A DNA stretch of 64,000 bases from positions 350,824 through 414,823 of the forward strand of contig NZ_AUBE01000002.1 of the NCBI RefSeq assembly GCF_000429085.1. Reading direction: 5' to 3'. The translations under genes were made by a program, and so were the position numbers. Position 1 is the first letter of the stretch, and each line of letters opens with the position of its first letter. The stretch comes from Streptomyces flavidovirens DSM 40150. Its GTDB lineage: Bacteria; Actinomycetota; Actinomycetes; Streptomycetales; Streptomycetaceae. Under the pieces are notes generated by a model that was not told the DNA's origin, searched no databases, and saw only the letters and a program-made list of their open reading frames with translations. Of the stretch, positions 34,327-42,049 are shown piece after piece.

Positions 34327-34983
34327 ATGTTCCGCAGCGTCCTCGGCTGGATCCTCGCTCTCGTCGGAGCGACGGCGGCCGTGCTCAGCCCCTTCCGTAC
34401 CTGGTACGACGGTCGCCTCGGGCGCGACTACCGCATCGGCGACCTGTTCGGCGGCATTACGGACAGTGAGGCCGGCATCGCAGGATCGATCCTGCTGCCG
34501 TTCGCCTTCGCCGCCCTGCTGACCCTGGCCGGGCTGCTGCTGCGGTCCCGGCTGATGGTCGCCCTCGCCGGGGTCGTCGTGCTCGGCTTCACCGTGCTCT
34601 GGATGGTCCGCGTCGGCCAGGCGCGCGGCGGCCTCACCGTCAACAGCGACGGCTCCGGCCTGGACATCGGCGTCGCGCTCGCGTTCGGCGGCGGCGTACT
34701 CCTCCTGCTGGCCGCTGCCGTGATGCTCGGACGCGGGCAACGGCACCGGCGCGTGGACGGCGACAGACACCGGCGCCGCGAACCCGAGCACGACTACGAG
34801 CGCGAGCAGGACTACGACCGCGACTACGACCGCGACCACGCGCCGCACGAGCGCGCACCGGAGCAAGGGACCGAGCACCACTTCCCCTGGCGTCCGGGCC
34901 CCGGCGGACCCGGCGGACCGGGCGCACCGGGCGGACTCGACGACCGGCCGCCCCCGCCCCCGCCGGATGACCGCTACCGCTAG
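34327..34983 (+). CDS. membrane protein with charged and proline-rich tail
   Basis: The 218-residue protein has four hydrophobic helices (about 5-22, 52-70, 76-95 and 115-140). A cytoplasmic tail of about 75 residues follows, first rich in Arg/Asp/Glu (EREQDYDRDYDRDH) and then in Gly/Pro. The ATG has AAGGAGGCG just upstream. I do not recognise a family. It is convergent with afsK; the two stop codons are 36 bp apart, with a hairpin between. Confidence 0.65.
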   Translation: MFRSVLGWILALVGATAAVLSPFRTWYDGRLGRDYRIGDLFGGITDSEAGIAGSILLPFAFAALLTLAGLLLRSRLMVALAGVVVLGFTVLWMVRVGQARGGLTVNSDGSGLDIGVALAFGGGVLLLLAAAVMLGRGQRHRRVDGDRHRRREPEHDYEREQDYDRDYDRDHAPHERAPEQGTEHHFPWRPGPGGPGGPGAPGGLDDRPPPPPPDDRYR

Positions 34984-34994
34984 CGGCAGCGGTC
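34969..34994. terminator. possible hairpin at convergent gene ends
   Basis: GACCGCTACCGCT and AGCGGCAGCGGTC are 13-base arms with one mismatch. They overlap the stop codon of the membrane protein gene and face the end of afsK. It has almost no loop as drawn, so termination activity is uncertain. Confidence 0.4.
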
Positions 34995-35018
34995 ACCTCT
35001 ACCGCAGGCCACCCCGCC

Positions 35019-37601
35019 TCAGGCGCGCGTACCCGACGCCCGGCCCGTCGCCGTGCCCTTCACCGCGTCCAGCGCGTACACGCACCGGTCCTTGCTGCAC
35101 GCGTACACCACACCACCCCGTGCCACCGGCGACCCGGTGATCTCACCGCCCGTCGCGAGCTTCCAGCGCAACTGGCCGCCGCTCGCGTCCAGCGTGTAGA
35201 GGCAGTGGTCGGCCGAGCCGAAGTGGACGCGGCCGTCGGAGACCACGGGCGCGCCGATGACGTCGCCGCCCGCCGCGAAGCGCCACTTCGGGGTACCGGT
35301 CACCGCGTCCAGGGTGTAGAGCGCGCTGCCGCTGCCCACATGGATGTTGCCCGCGGCGACCAGCACCGGCTCGATGGACTGGCGCGACTCCGTGGCGATA
35401 CGCCACCGGTCCTTGCCGGTGGAGGCGTCCAGGGCGTACACCGTGCCGAGGTAGTCGGCCAGGTAGACGCCACCGCCCGTGACCGCAGGACCCGGCGCGA
35501 ACGCGGGCGGGCTGAGGAAGACCGCGGGGGCCTCGAAGTGCCACCGCACACGGCCGCTGACGGCCTCGATGGCGAGGACGCGCGGGCCGGCGGCGACGTA
35601 CACACAGCCGTCCGGCGCCGACGTCAGCCGCAGCGGGACTCCGCCGCAGGACGCCGCGTCGCCGATCGGGTACGACCAGCGCTCGATGCCGGTACGGGAG
35701 TCCAGGGCGCGCAGCCGCGCGTCCTGCCACACGTACACCGTGTCGTCGTGTACGGCGGGACCTGCCTCCGGGGTCTCGAAGTCGCTCTGCGCGCCGGTGA
35801 GTTCCCACAGCTTCTGGCCGTTGGACGCCTCCCATGCCTGGACGCCGCCGCCGCGCGTGCCGGTCACCACCGTGCCGCGGTCGGCCTTGAGGGAGTACAC
35901 CCACGCGTCGGTCTGGAGCCGCCACCGCTCCTGGCCGTCGGCGGCGTCGAGGGCGTACAGCGTCGGGCCGTCGGAGGCGTGGATACGGCCGCCCGCGACC
36001 GCCATCGCCCAGGCGACGTCCCGCGTCTTGAACTTTCGCCGGCCGCTCGCCACATCGAGGGCGTGCACCTCGAAGGAGGTGACGTACACCAGGTCGCCCG
36101 CGACGGCCGGTGTGCCCCACACGTCGTTGGACATGCGGAACCGCCACGGCCGCCATCCCCCGGAAGGCCCCGCGCCGTCGGCCGACTGCGCGGGCGGCGG
36201 AATGGCCGGGGGCGGCGGGGCGGAGACGGGCGGCGGTACGAGGCCGGTGGCGGCGTCCGCACCGTTCGGCGAGGCATTCGGGGAGGCGGTCACCCCGGCC
36301 GGGGGCCTGATCCAGCCCGTTGCGTGCTCGCCCGGCGCGGGACCCGCCCCGGCGCGACCGCCGGCCACGCGGGGGCCGGGGCCGATCGGCACCGTGGAGC
36401 CGGGCAGCCGTACAGCGGCATGCTGCGGGGCGTGCGGGGCATGAGCACCGGCTTGCGCGGCATGCGCACCCTGAGCCGCATGCGGCCCCTGAGCCGCATG
36501 CGGCCCCTGAGCCCCATGCGGCCCCTGAGCGCCTTGCGCCGCGGGGCCGGCGTGCGCGCCCTGCGGAGCGCGCCCGTCCGCGGAGGCCGGCGCAGACGCC
36601 GAAGCCGGCGCCTCGGACCGGGACGCCACCGGGGCGAACGGCGGCGGGCCCGGCGGTCTCGGCGGTGTGGAGTGCGCCCGCGACGACGGCGTACTCGGCA
36701 GCGCGGGACGCCCGCCCCGCCGCTGTTCGATCATCGCGGTGGCCCGCGCGGGCAGCCACGCGGACGCCGTACCGCTGTCGTCCTCGCCGGAGGCGAAGAG
36801 GTGCGGCGAGAGCTGCGCCTGGAGGTCGGCCGGGCTGGGCCGCCGTACCGCTTCCATCTGCATGCACGACTCGATCAGCGGGCGCAGCTCGTCGGGCAGA
36901 CCCTCGACGTCCGGGCCCTCGCGCAGCAGCATGAAGACCGTCTCGACCGGGTTCACGCCGTGGAACGGCGCGTGCCCGGTCGCCGCGAAGACCAGCGTCG
37001 AACCGAGCGAGAAGATGTCGCTGGCCCCCGTCACGCTGCGCGAGTCGCGCGCCTGCTCGGGCGACATGTAGGCGGGCGTACCGACGGCGACGTTGGTCAT
37101 GGTCAGCCGCGTGTTGGAGACGCCGGAGGCAATGCCGAAGTCGATGACGCGCGGCCCGTCCTCCACCACCAGGACGTTCGACGGCTTGAGGTCGCGGTGG
37201 ACCAGGCCCGCCCCGTGGATGGACTGGAGCGCCTCGGCGATACCCGCCGCCAGCCAGCGCACCGCCTGGGCCGGCATCGGCCCGCATTCATTCACTATTT
37301 CTTCGAGGGAGGGCGCGGGTACGTACGCCGTGGCCAGCCACGGCACCGCCGCCCGCGGATCGGCATCCACGACGGCGGCCGTGTAGAAGCCGCTGACGGC
37401 CCGCGCCGCCTCCACTTCGCGCGTGAAGCGGACGCGGAACAGCTGGTCCTCGGCGAGCTCGGTCCTTACCGTCTTGATCGCCACGCGCCGGCCGGACGCC
37501 GACCGCGCGAGATAGACCAGCCCCATGCCGCCGGCCCCAAGCCGGGCCAGTACCTCGAACGGGCCGATCCGCCGCGGGTCATGCTGCGTCAGCTGCTCCA
37601 T
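35019..37601 (-). CDS. afsK: AfsK-like serine/threonine protein kinase with PQQ propeller
   Basis: The 860-residue protein has an N-terminal Hanks-type kinase (about 12-275): glycine loop [10 protein letters not shown] (21-30), Lys43, HRDLKPSN (135-142), DFG 154-156 and activation-loop Thr167/Thr169. A Pro/Ala/His-rich linker with an 18-bp DNA tandem repeat follows. The C-terminal beta-propeller has PQQ-type repeats ([26 protein letters not shown]). AfsK of S. coelicolor has the same architecture and phosphorylates AfsR. The encoded afsR-afsS pair nearby supports the name. AfsK is membrane-associated although no helix is evident. Confidence 0.92.
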   Translation of the reverse strand: MEQLTQHDPRRIGPFEVLARLGAGGMGLVYLARSASGRRVAIKTVRTELAEDQLFRVRFTREVEAARAVSGFYTAAVVDADPRAAVPWLATAYVPAPSLEEIVNECGPMPAQAVRWLAAGIAEALQSIHGAGLVHRDLKPSNVLVVEDGPRVIDFGIASGVSNTRLTMTNVAVGTPAYMSPEQARDSRSVTGASDIFSLGSTLVFAATGHAPFHGVNPVETVFMLLREGPDVEGLPDELRPLIESCMQMEAVRRPSPADLQAQLSPHLFASGEDDSGTASAWLPARATAMIEQRRGGRPALPSTPSSRAHSTPPRPPGPPPFAPVASRSEAPASASAPASADGRAPQGAHAGPAAQGAQGPHGAQGPHAAQGPHAAQGAHAAQAGAHAPHAPQHAAVRLPGSTVPIGPGPRVAGGRAGAGPAPGEHATGWIRPPAGVTASPNASPNGADAATGLVPPPVSAPPPPAIPPPAQSADGAGPSGGWRPWRFRMSNDVWGTPAVAGDLVYVTSFEVHALDVASGRRKFKTRDVAWAMAVAGGRIHASDGPTLYALDAADGQERWRLQTDAWVYSLKADRGTVVTGTRGGGVQAWEASNGQKLWELTGAQSDFETPEAGPAVHDDTVYVWQDARLRALDSRTGIERWSYPIGDAASCGGVPLRLTSAPDGCVYVAAGPRVLAIEAVSGRVRWHFEAPAVFLSPPAFAPGPAVTGGGVYLADYLGTVYALDASTGKDRWRIATESRQSIEPVLVAAGNIHVGSGSALYTLDAVTGTPKWRFAAGGDVIGAPVVSDGRVHFGSADHCLYTLDASGGQLRWKLATGGEITGSPVARGGVVYACSKDRCVYALDAVKGTATGRASGTRA

Positions 37602-37794
37602 AACTTGCCTGCCACCTCCCCGTACGAGGCCGCAAACACAGCCCCGTGAAGCGTCTCACCACTGGGCACCACCCAGCGGTGCGCAACCCTGATTCTTCCT
37701 GTCTGAGGCGGTGGTGGCGAACCCGGGGGCGGACCGGGGTGTCTCACCCGGATTCGGACAGGGCGCGCGGACGAAAAATGTCGGTGATGGGGCG

Positions 37795-38934
37795 CTACGT
37801 CTCGTTTTTCCGGGGCCCGTCAGGTCCGGGGCGTTCGTCGACCTCGTCACTTTCGGCCAGGCGTGCGGACTTCGAAGGTTCGGAGGGTGCGGGGGGCGCG
37901 GGCGGTTCGGAAGGTTCAGACGGTGCGGAGGGTTCAGCAGGTTCGGAAGGCTCCGCAGGTTCCGGAGCTCCAGAAGGGCCGGCTGGTTCCGAAGGCTCGG
38001 AAGGCTCAGCGCGTTCGGCAGCGGCAGCCTGTTCGGCCCCTTCAGCCGGGGCCGCCGCCTCAGTCGGCCCAGCCGGCTCAGCCGCTTCAGCCGGTCCAGC
38101 GGCCTCAGCCGGCTCAGCCAGTTCCGCCAGTTCCGCCAGTACGGCGAAAGTCGCGCCCTGATTGTCGGTGAGCACCGCGATCCGGCCGTACGGCGTGTCG
38201 AACGGCTGCGCCTGGACGCGGCCGCCGAGCCCGACGGCCTTAGCCGCCGCCCCGTCGCAGTCTTCGACCACGAAATAGATCATGAAGTGGTCCGGCATCT
38301 CGACCGGGAAGGCGTCACCCATGACACTGCGGCCACCGATGGCCGTATCGGGGCCGGGATCGGCGCCCGCCGGGGACCACGTCCTGAAGTCCTCGCCCTC
38401 CTCGTCGAGGTCGAAGCCCTGGAAGCCGAAGACGGTCTCGTAGAAGGGATCGGTCCGGTCCTTGTCGCGCGCGTAGACCTCCGTCCAGCAGAACGAGCCC
38501 GGCTGGTCCCGCTTCTCGAAACCGGCATGGCTGCCCGCCTGCCAGAGCCCGAAGACCGCGCCGCCCGGGTCGGCGGCCACAGCCATTGTGCCCAGCGGGG
38601 GTACGGGCAGCGGGTCCGTCACCATCTGGCCGCCCGCCTCCCGGATCCTCCGGGCGAGCGCCGCCGCGTCGTCGGTGGCGAAGTAGACACCCCAGGCGGT
38701 GGGCATCCGCCCGTCCCGCTTGGGGGCGAGGGCGGCGACCTTCTTGCCGCCACTGAGGGCATTGACGAACGCGGCCTGCCCCGCCCTGCCCGACCAGCCC
38801 GTTTTTGCCCGCTCGTCGATGCCGGGGTCCTCAAACGTCCAGCCGAAGAGCCCACCGTAGAAACGCTTGCCCGCTTCGACGTCGTCCAGCGTCACATCGA
38901 CCCAGCATGGGATGCCTTCCGCATATACGGCCAT
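37795..38934 (-). CDS. double VOC (glyoxalase-fold) protein with acidic repeat tail
   Basis: The 379-residue protein has two VOC domains (about 1-125 and 135-260), as in CFP30B-like proteins. The first opens MAVYAEGIPCWVDVTLDDVE and the second is marked by GSFCWTEVYARDKDRTDPFY. A tail of about 115 residues of Ala/Glu/Pro/Ser repeats (SEPSEPAGPSG, AEPAEAAG) follows. As I recall, the AfsK inhibitor KbpA of S. coelicolor is encoded next to afsK and is about 250 residues. This gene occupies that position, so it may be the KbpA equivalent, but I cannot prove it. The ATG at 38934 is chosen over one seven codons upstream. Confidence 0.78.
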   Translation of the reverse strand: MAVYAEGIPCWVDVTLDDVEAGKRFYGGLFGWTFEDPGIDERAKTGWSGRAGQAAFVNALSGGKKVAALAPKRDGRMPTAWGVYFATDDAAALARRIREAGGQMVTDPLPVPPLGTMAVAADPGGAVFGLWQAGSHAGFEKRDQPGSFCWTEVYARDKDRTDPFYETVFGFQGFDLDEEGEDFRTWSPAGADPGPDTAIGGRSVMGDAFPVEMPDHFMIYFVVEDCDGAAAKAVGLGGRVQAQPFDTPYGRIAVLTDNQGATFAVLAELAELAEPAEAAGPAEAAEPAGPTEAAAPAEGAEQAAAAERAEPSEPSEPAGPSGAPEPAEPSEPAEPSAPSEPSEPPAPPAPSEPSKSARLAESDEVDERPGPDGPRKNET

Positions 38935-39076
38935 GGGCCCGGGTCCTTCCGTCACGCAGGGCAGAACGCTGTGTGGCGCCCGTCACATCCAAGCTAACGG
39001 GCCGCCGCGCCTCACGCAGGGGATAAAAAGGAACAAGTAGTCCACTATCGGGCCATCACGCCATGGCGCACATGGG

Positions 39077-39098
39077 TTGTCCACCAAAGTTGTCCACA
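39077..39098. promoter_or_regulatory. pair of DnaA-box-like sequences
   Basis: TTGTCCACC (39077-39085) and TTGTCCACA (39090-39098) sit in tandem, with GTTGATAAG close behind. TTGTCCACA is the preferred Streptomyces DnaA box. They lie in the roughly 355-bp gap between the VOC and TetR genes, which otherwise shows no gene. A role in DnaA binding is possible but unproven. Confidence 0.45.
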
Positions 39099-39281
39099 GG
39101 CTGTTGATAAGTCTATTCGGGTCAGGCGCGGCTGGAGGCGGCAAGCGGGCGAGTGGCGGCCGACGGACGGGCGAGTGGCGGGCGATTAGCGGCATCCCGA
39201 CAGTCGAGCGGCGGGCCGGGGCGGCTGGCCGGTTCCCCATTTGCAGTCGGCCGAATCGCGCTCCGATCACCCCTCGGTAAG

Positions 39282-39296
39282 CTGACGGCATGACAG
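39282..39296. promoter_or_regulatory. TetR operator near-match overlapping the tetR start codon
   Basis: CTGACGGCATGACAG matches the consensus left half exactly, and its right half differs by one base (GACAG for GTCAG). The ATG of the TetR gene lies inside it. Binding here would repress the regulator itself. Confidence 0.5.
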
Positions 39297-39937
39297 GACA
39301 AGTACGCACCGTCGACGGCCGCGTGGCCGGACGACGCGGTCAGGCGACGCGGCAGAAGCTGCTCGACTGCCTCAGCGAGATGCTCAGCTCCTCGCCCTAC
39401 CGCGACGTCAAAGTCATCGATGTGGCCCGGAAGGCGGGGACTTCACCCGCGACTTTCTACCAGTACTTCCCTGATGTGGAGGGCGCTGTCCTCGAAATCG
39501 CGGAAGAAATGGCCAAGGAGGGTGCCGGGTTGACCGAACTCGTCTCCGGCCGCTCCTGGGTCGGCAAGGCGGGCTGGGCGACCTCCGAAGAACTTGTCGA
39601 GGGCTTCCTCGACTTTTGGCGCAAAAACGACGCCATCCTCCGGGTTGTCGACCTCGGCGCCGCGGAGGGCGACAAGCGGTTCTACAAGATCCGCATGAAG
39701 ATCCTGAACTCGGTCACCAACTCCCTTACGGACACGGTGAAAGAGCTCCAGTCCAAGGGCAAGGTCGACAAGGACATCAGCCCCGCCGCCATGGCCGGGT
39801 CGCTCGTCGCCATGCTGGCGGCGGTCGCCTCGCACCAGAAGGGCTTCCAGACCTGGGGTGTGAAGCAGAGCGAACTGCGCCCCAACCTGGCCCTGTTGGT
39901 GCACCTGGGCATCACCGGCAAGAAGCCGACGAAGTAG
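39290..39937 (+). CDS. TetR-family transcriptional regulator, candidate master repressor
   Basis: The 215-residue protein has a TetR DNA-binding domain (about 18-65). QKLLDCLSEMLSSSPYRDVK is followed by VIDVARKAGTSPATFYQYFP. A helical ligand-binding domain (about 75-210) includes FLDFWRKNDAILRVVDLGAA. It is the only TetR gene in the window and lies in the middle of the genes that carry the 15-bp palindrome. It has a near-match to that palindrome over its own ATG. An acyl-CoA or related pathway intermediate is the likely inducer, by analogy with KstR-type regulators. No ribosome site precedes the ATG, so the mRNA may be leaderless. Confidence 0.9.
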   Translation: MTGQVRTVDGRVAGRRGQATRQKLLDCLSEMLSSSPYRDVKVIDVARKAGTSPATFYQYFPDVEGAVLEIAEEMAKEGAGLTELVSGRSWVGKAGWATSEELVEGFLDFWRKNDAILRVVDLGAAEGDKRFYKIRMKILNSVTNSLTDTVKELQSKGKVDKDISPAAMAGSLVAMLAAVASHQKGFQTWGVKQSELRPNLALLVHLGITGKKPTK

Positions 39938-40096
39938 CCGCCGAGCAGCCGACGAAGCAGGCCGCAACGCAGGTCACTACGCAGGCCACGACGTGGGCCA
40001 CGACGCAGGCCCTCGAACCGCACCCTTCCGAAGCCAGTGCCCCAGTCCTGTCTACGCAGCGGCGGCCCCCTGGGCCGGTCCGCCGCTGCGGCACTT

Positions 40097-40627
40097 TCAG
40101 CGGCTTCGCCGCTCCTCCAGCCGGAAGAGCCGGATCTCCCGCTCCACCCTCGCCTGGTACGTCGCGTACGGCGGCCAGAACTTCAGCACCGCCAGCCACA
40201 CCGCCTCCCGCTCGGCGCCCCCCAGCAACCGCGCCCTGACCTCGATGTCCCGGCCCCGCCAGCTAATACGGGCGTCCGGGTGCGTCATGAGGTTGGCCGT
40301 CCAGGCGGGATGCCCGGTCCGGCCGAAGTTGCTGCCGGTCACAATCCAGCGGCGGCACTCCCGACCACCACCCTCACCACCCCCACCGCCCTCACCTCCG
40401 CCACCGCTCGGCTCCGGCATGCACGCCAGGGGCGTGGTGCGGGGCAGGCCGCTCCTGGCACCCTGCGCCGTGAGGATCACACCCGGCAGCATCCGGGCGC
40501 TCAGCATCACCTTGCCGCGGGTCAGGCGGTGGACCGCGCGGTCCATGGCGGGGATCACGTGCGGGGCGATCCTGGCGAAGGCGCGGGTCGATGACACCTT
40601 CTGCATGAGGCGTACTCCGGGCGGCAT
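40097..40627 (-). CDS. Ddn-like F420-dependent nitroreductase/quinone reductase
   Basis: The 176-residue protein has the split-barrel DUF385/Ddn pattern: LPGVILTAQGARSGLPRTTP near the start, WIVTGSNFGRTGHPAWTANL, then HPDARISWRGRDIEV and a C-terminal FWPPYATYQARVER. Relatives use reduced F420 to reduce quinones, enones or nitro groups. A Gly/Glu-rich insert (EPSGGGGEGGGGGEGGG, about residues 70-88) interrupts the barrel. The ATG at 40627 overlaps the stop codon of the upstream acyl-CoA dehydrogenase gene (TGATG), so they are coupled. The first 70 or so residues of a longer frame belong to that gene. Confidence 0.85.
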   Translation of the reverse strand: MPPGVRLMQKVSSTRAFARIAPHVIPAMDRAVHRLTRGKVMLSARMLPGVILTAQGARSGLPRTTPLACMPEPSGGGGEGGGGGEGGGRECRRWIVTGSNFGRTGHPAWTANLMTHPDARISWRGRDIEVRARLLGGAEREAVWLAVLKFWPPYATYQARVEREIRLFRLEERRSR

Positions 40628-41913
40628 CAGCCCGTCACCCCTCGCCCCGCCACTCCCACCGCTCCCTCCTCCATCTCCGTGACCGTCCCCGTCCCCGTCC
40701 CCGCCACCGTCCCCGTCCCCGTCTCCGACTCCGTACCGCCGAAGAGCCCCGCAACGCGCGCCGCGCGCTCGCGCAGGCGGTGGGCGGGGCCGAACAGCAG
40801 CTCGTCTGACGCCGCCCGCTTGAAGTAGAGGTGCGCGTCGTGCTCCCACGTGAAGCCGATCCCGCCGTGCAACTGAACGGCCTCCCCCGCGGTCGTACGC
40901 AGCGCCTCGACGGCCTGCGCCAGCGCGAGGCCCCCAGTCGCCGGGTCCCAGGCCGCGTAGTACGCCGCCGAGCGCGCCGCCTGCACCTGTACGTAGAGGT
41001 CGGCCAGCCGGTGCTTGACCGCCTGGAAGGAGCCGATGGCCCGCCCGAACTGCTCCCGTGTCCTGACGTGATCGACGGTTCGCTCCAGGGCCTGCGAGGC
41101 GGCCCCGACCGCCTCGGCGGCGAGCACGACAGCGGCGGTACGCCCGGCTTCCGCCAGCGCGCCCGGCACGTCGGCGGCGTCATCGGCCCCCAGCAACTCA
41201 CCCTCCACGTCCCGCAATTCGATGCGCGCCTGGGGCCGGGTCTCGTCCAGGGCGGTCTGCCGTACGCGGACGAGCCCTGGAGCGTCGGCCCGTACGAGGA
41301 ACAGCAAGGTGCGGCTGCGGGCGAAGCCGCCGGTGTGGGCGGCGACGAGCAGCAGGCCGGCGCTGTGCCCGTCGAGCACCTGCGCCGCTTCGCCGTACAG
41401 CGTCCACGTGCCGCCCCGTCCGTCCGCCGCCGCCGTACGCCGGGCCTGTACGCCACCGGACCTGCCGCCGCCCGCCCACTCGCCACCGGCGTTGTCCGCG
41501 GTGAGGCCGAGCGCGGCCGAGAGGCTGCCGCCGGGGACGGCGAGAGCGGCGGTCAGCGTGCCGTCGGCGACGGGCGGGAGCAGGGTGGCGCGCTGGGCTT
41601 CCGTACCCAGTGCGGCGATCAGCGGTGCGGCGAGCGCGGCCGTGGCGAACAGCGGGGACGGCAGCAGGGCGCGGCCTGTTTCCTCGCAGGCGAGGGCGAG
41701 TTCGACGGTCCCGCAGCCGACTCCGCCGTAAGCGGTGGGGAGGGCGAGGCCGGGCAGCCCGATCTGTTCGGCGAGCTGCCGCCAGAGGCCGGCGTCGTAC
41801 CCGGTGGCGGTCCGTACGGCCGACTTCACGTCGTCGGGACCGCATCGCTTGGCCAGCAGTTCGCGCAGCGTGCGCCGGATCTCGTCCTGCTCCACGGTGA
41901 AGGCGGCGTCCAT
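40627..41913 (-). CDS. acyl-CoA dehydrogenase family protein
   Basis: The 428-residue protein has the three-domain acyl-CoA dehydrogenase plan. An N-terminal helical domain (to PTAYGGVGCGTVELAL) is followed by a shortened beta domain. The C-terminal helical domain has VRTREQFGRAIGSFQAVKHR and LHGGIGFTWEHDAHLYFKRA. The FAD-binding beta domain lacks a clear YxxTEP-type motif, so it may be the partner subunit of a heterotetramer, as in steroid-type FadE pairs. The C terminus carries a GTGTV repeat tail encoded by a simple sequence tract. An operator lies 17 bp upstream. Confidence 0.85.
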   Translation of the reverse strand: MDAAFTVEQDEIRRTLRELLAKRCGPDDVKSAVRTATGYDAGLWRQLAEQIGLPGLALPTAYGGVGCGTVELALACEETGRALLPSPLFATAALAAPLIAALGTEAQRATLLPPVADGTLTAALAVPGGSLSAALGLTADNAGGEWAGGGRSGGVQARRTAAADGRGGTWTLYGEAAQVLDGHSAGLLLVAAHTGGFARSRTLLFLVRADAPGLVRVRQTALDETRPQARIELRDVEGELLGADDAADVPGALAEAGRTAAVVLAAEAVGAASQALERTVDHVRTREQFGRAIGSFQAVKHRLADLYVQVQAARSAAYYAAWDPATGGLALAQAVEALRTTAGEAVQLHGGIGFTWEHDAHLYFKRAASDELLFGPAHRLRERAARVAGLFGGTESETGTGTVAGTGTGTVTEMEEGAVGVAGRGVTG

Positions 41914-41930
41914 GGAACTCCCTCCCCTGA

Positions 41931-41945
41931 CTGACGGGCCGTCAT
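41931..41945. promoter_or_regulatory. TetR-type operator, copy 7
   Basis: CTGACGGGCCGTCAT has one mismatch in the right arm and an otherwise ideal centre. It is upstream of the acyl-CoA dehydrogenase gene and divergent from copy 8. Confidence 0.75.
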
Positions 41946-42030
41946 GTTAGGGGTGAGCGGGCGAGATGCACAGGGGCGCGGGAGGGATGATTTCCCACCT
42001 CCTGGCACTCCCCTCCTGGCGCTCACCTAC

Positions 42031-42045
42031 CTGATGTACCGTCAG
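42031..42045. promoter_or_regulatory. TetR-type operator, copy 8
   Basis: CTGATGTACCGTCAG ends only four bases before the ATG of the lipid-transfer protein gene. There is no room for a ribosome-binding site. Confidence 0.75.
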
Positions 42046-42049
42046 TTTT

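Noticed and set aside
39077..39098. A replication origin based on DnaA boxes.
   Set aside because: Only two boxes are present, without dnaA, dnaN or a larger box cluster.
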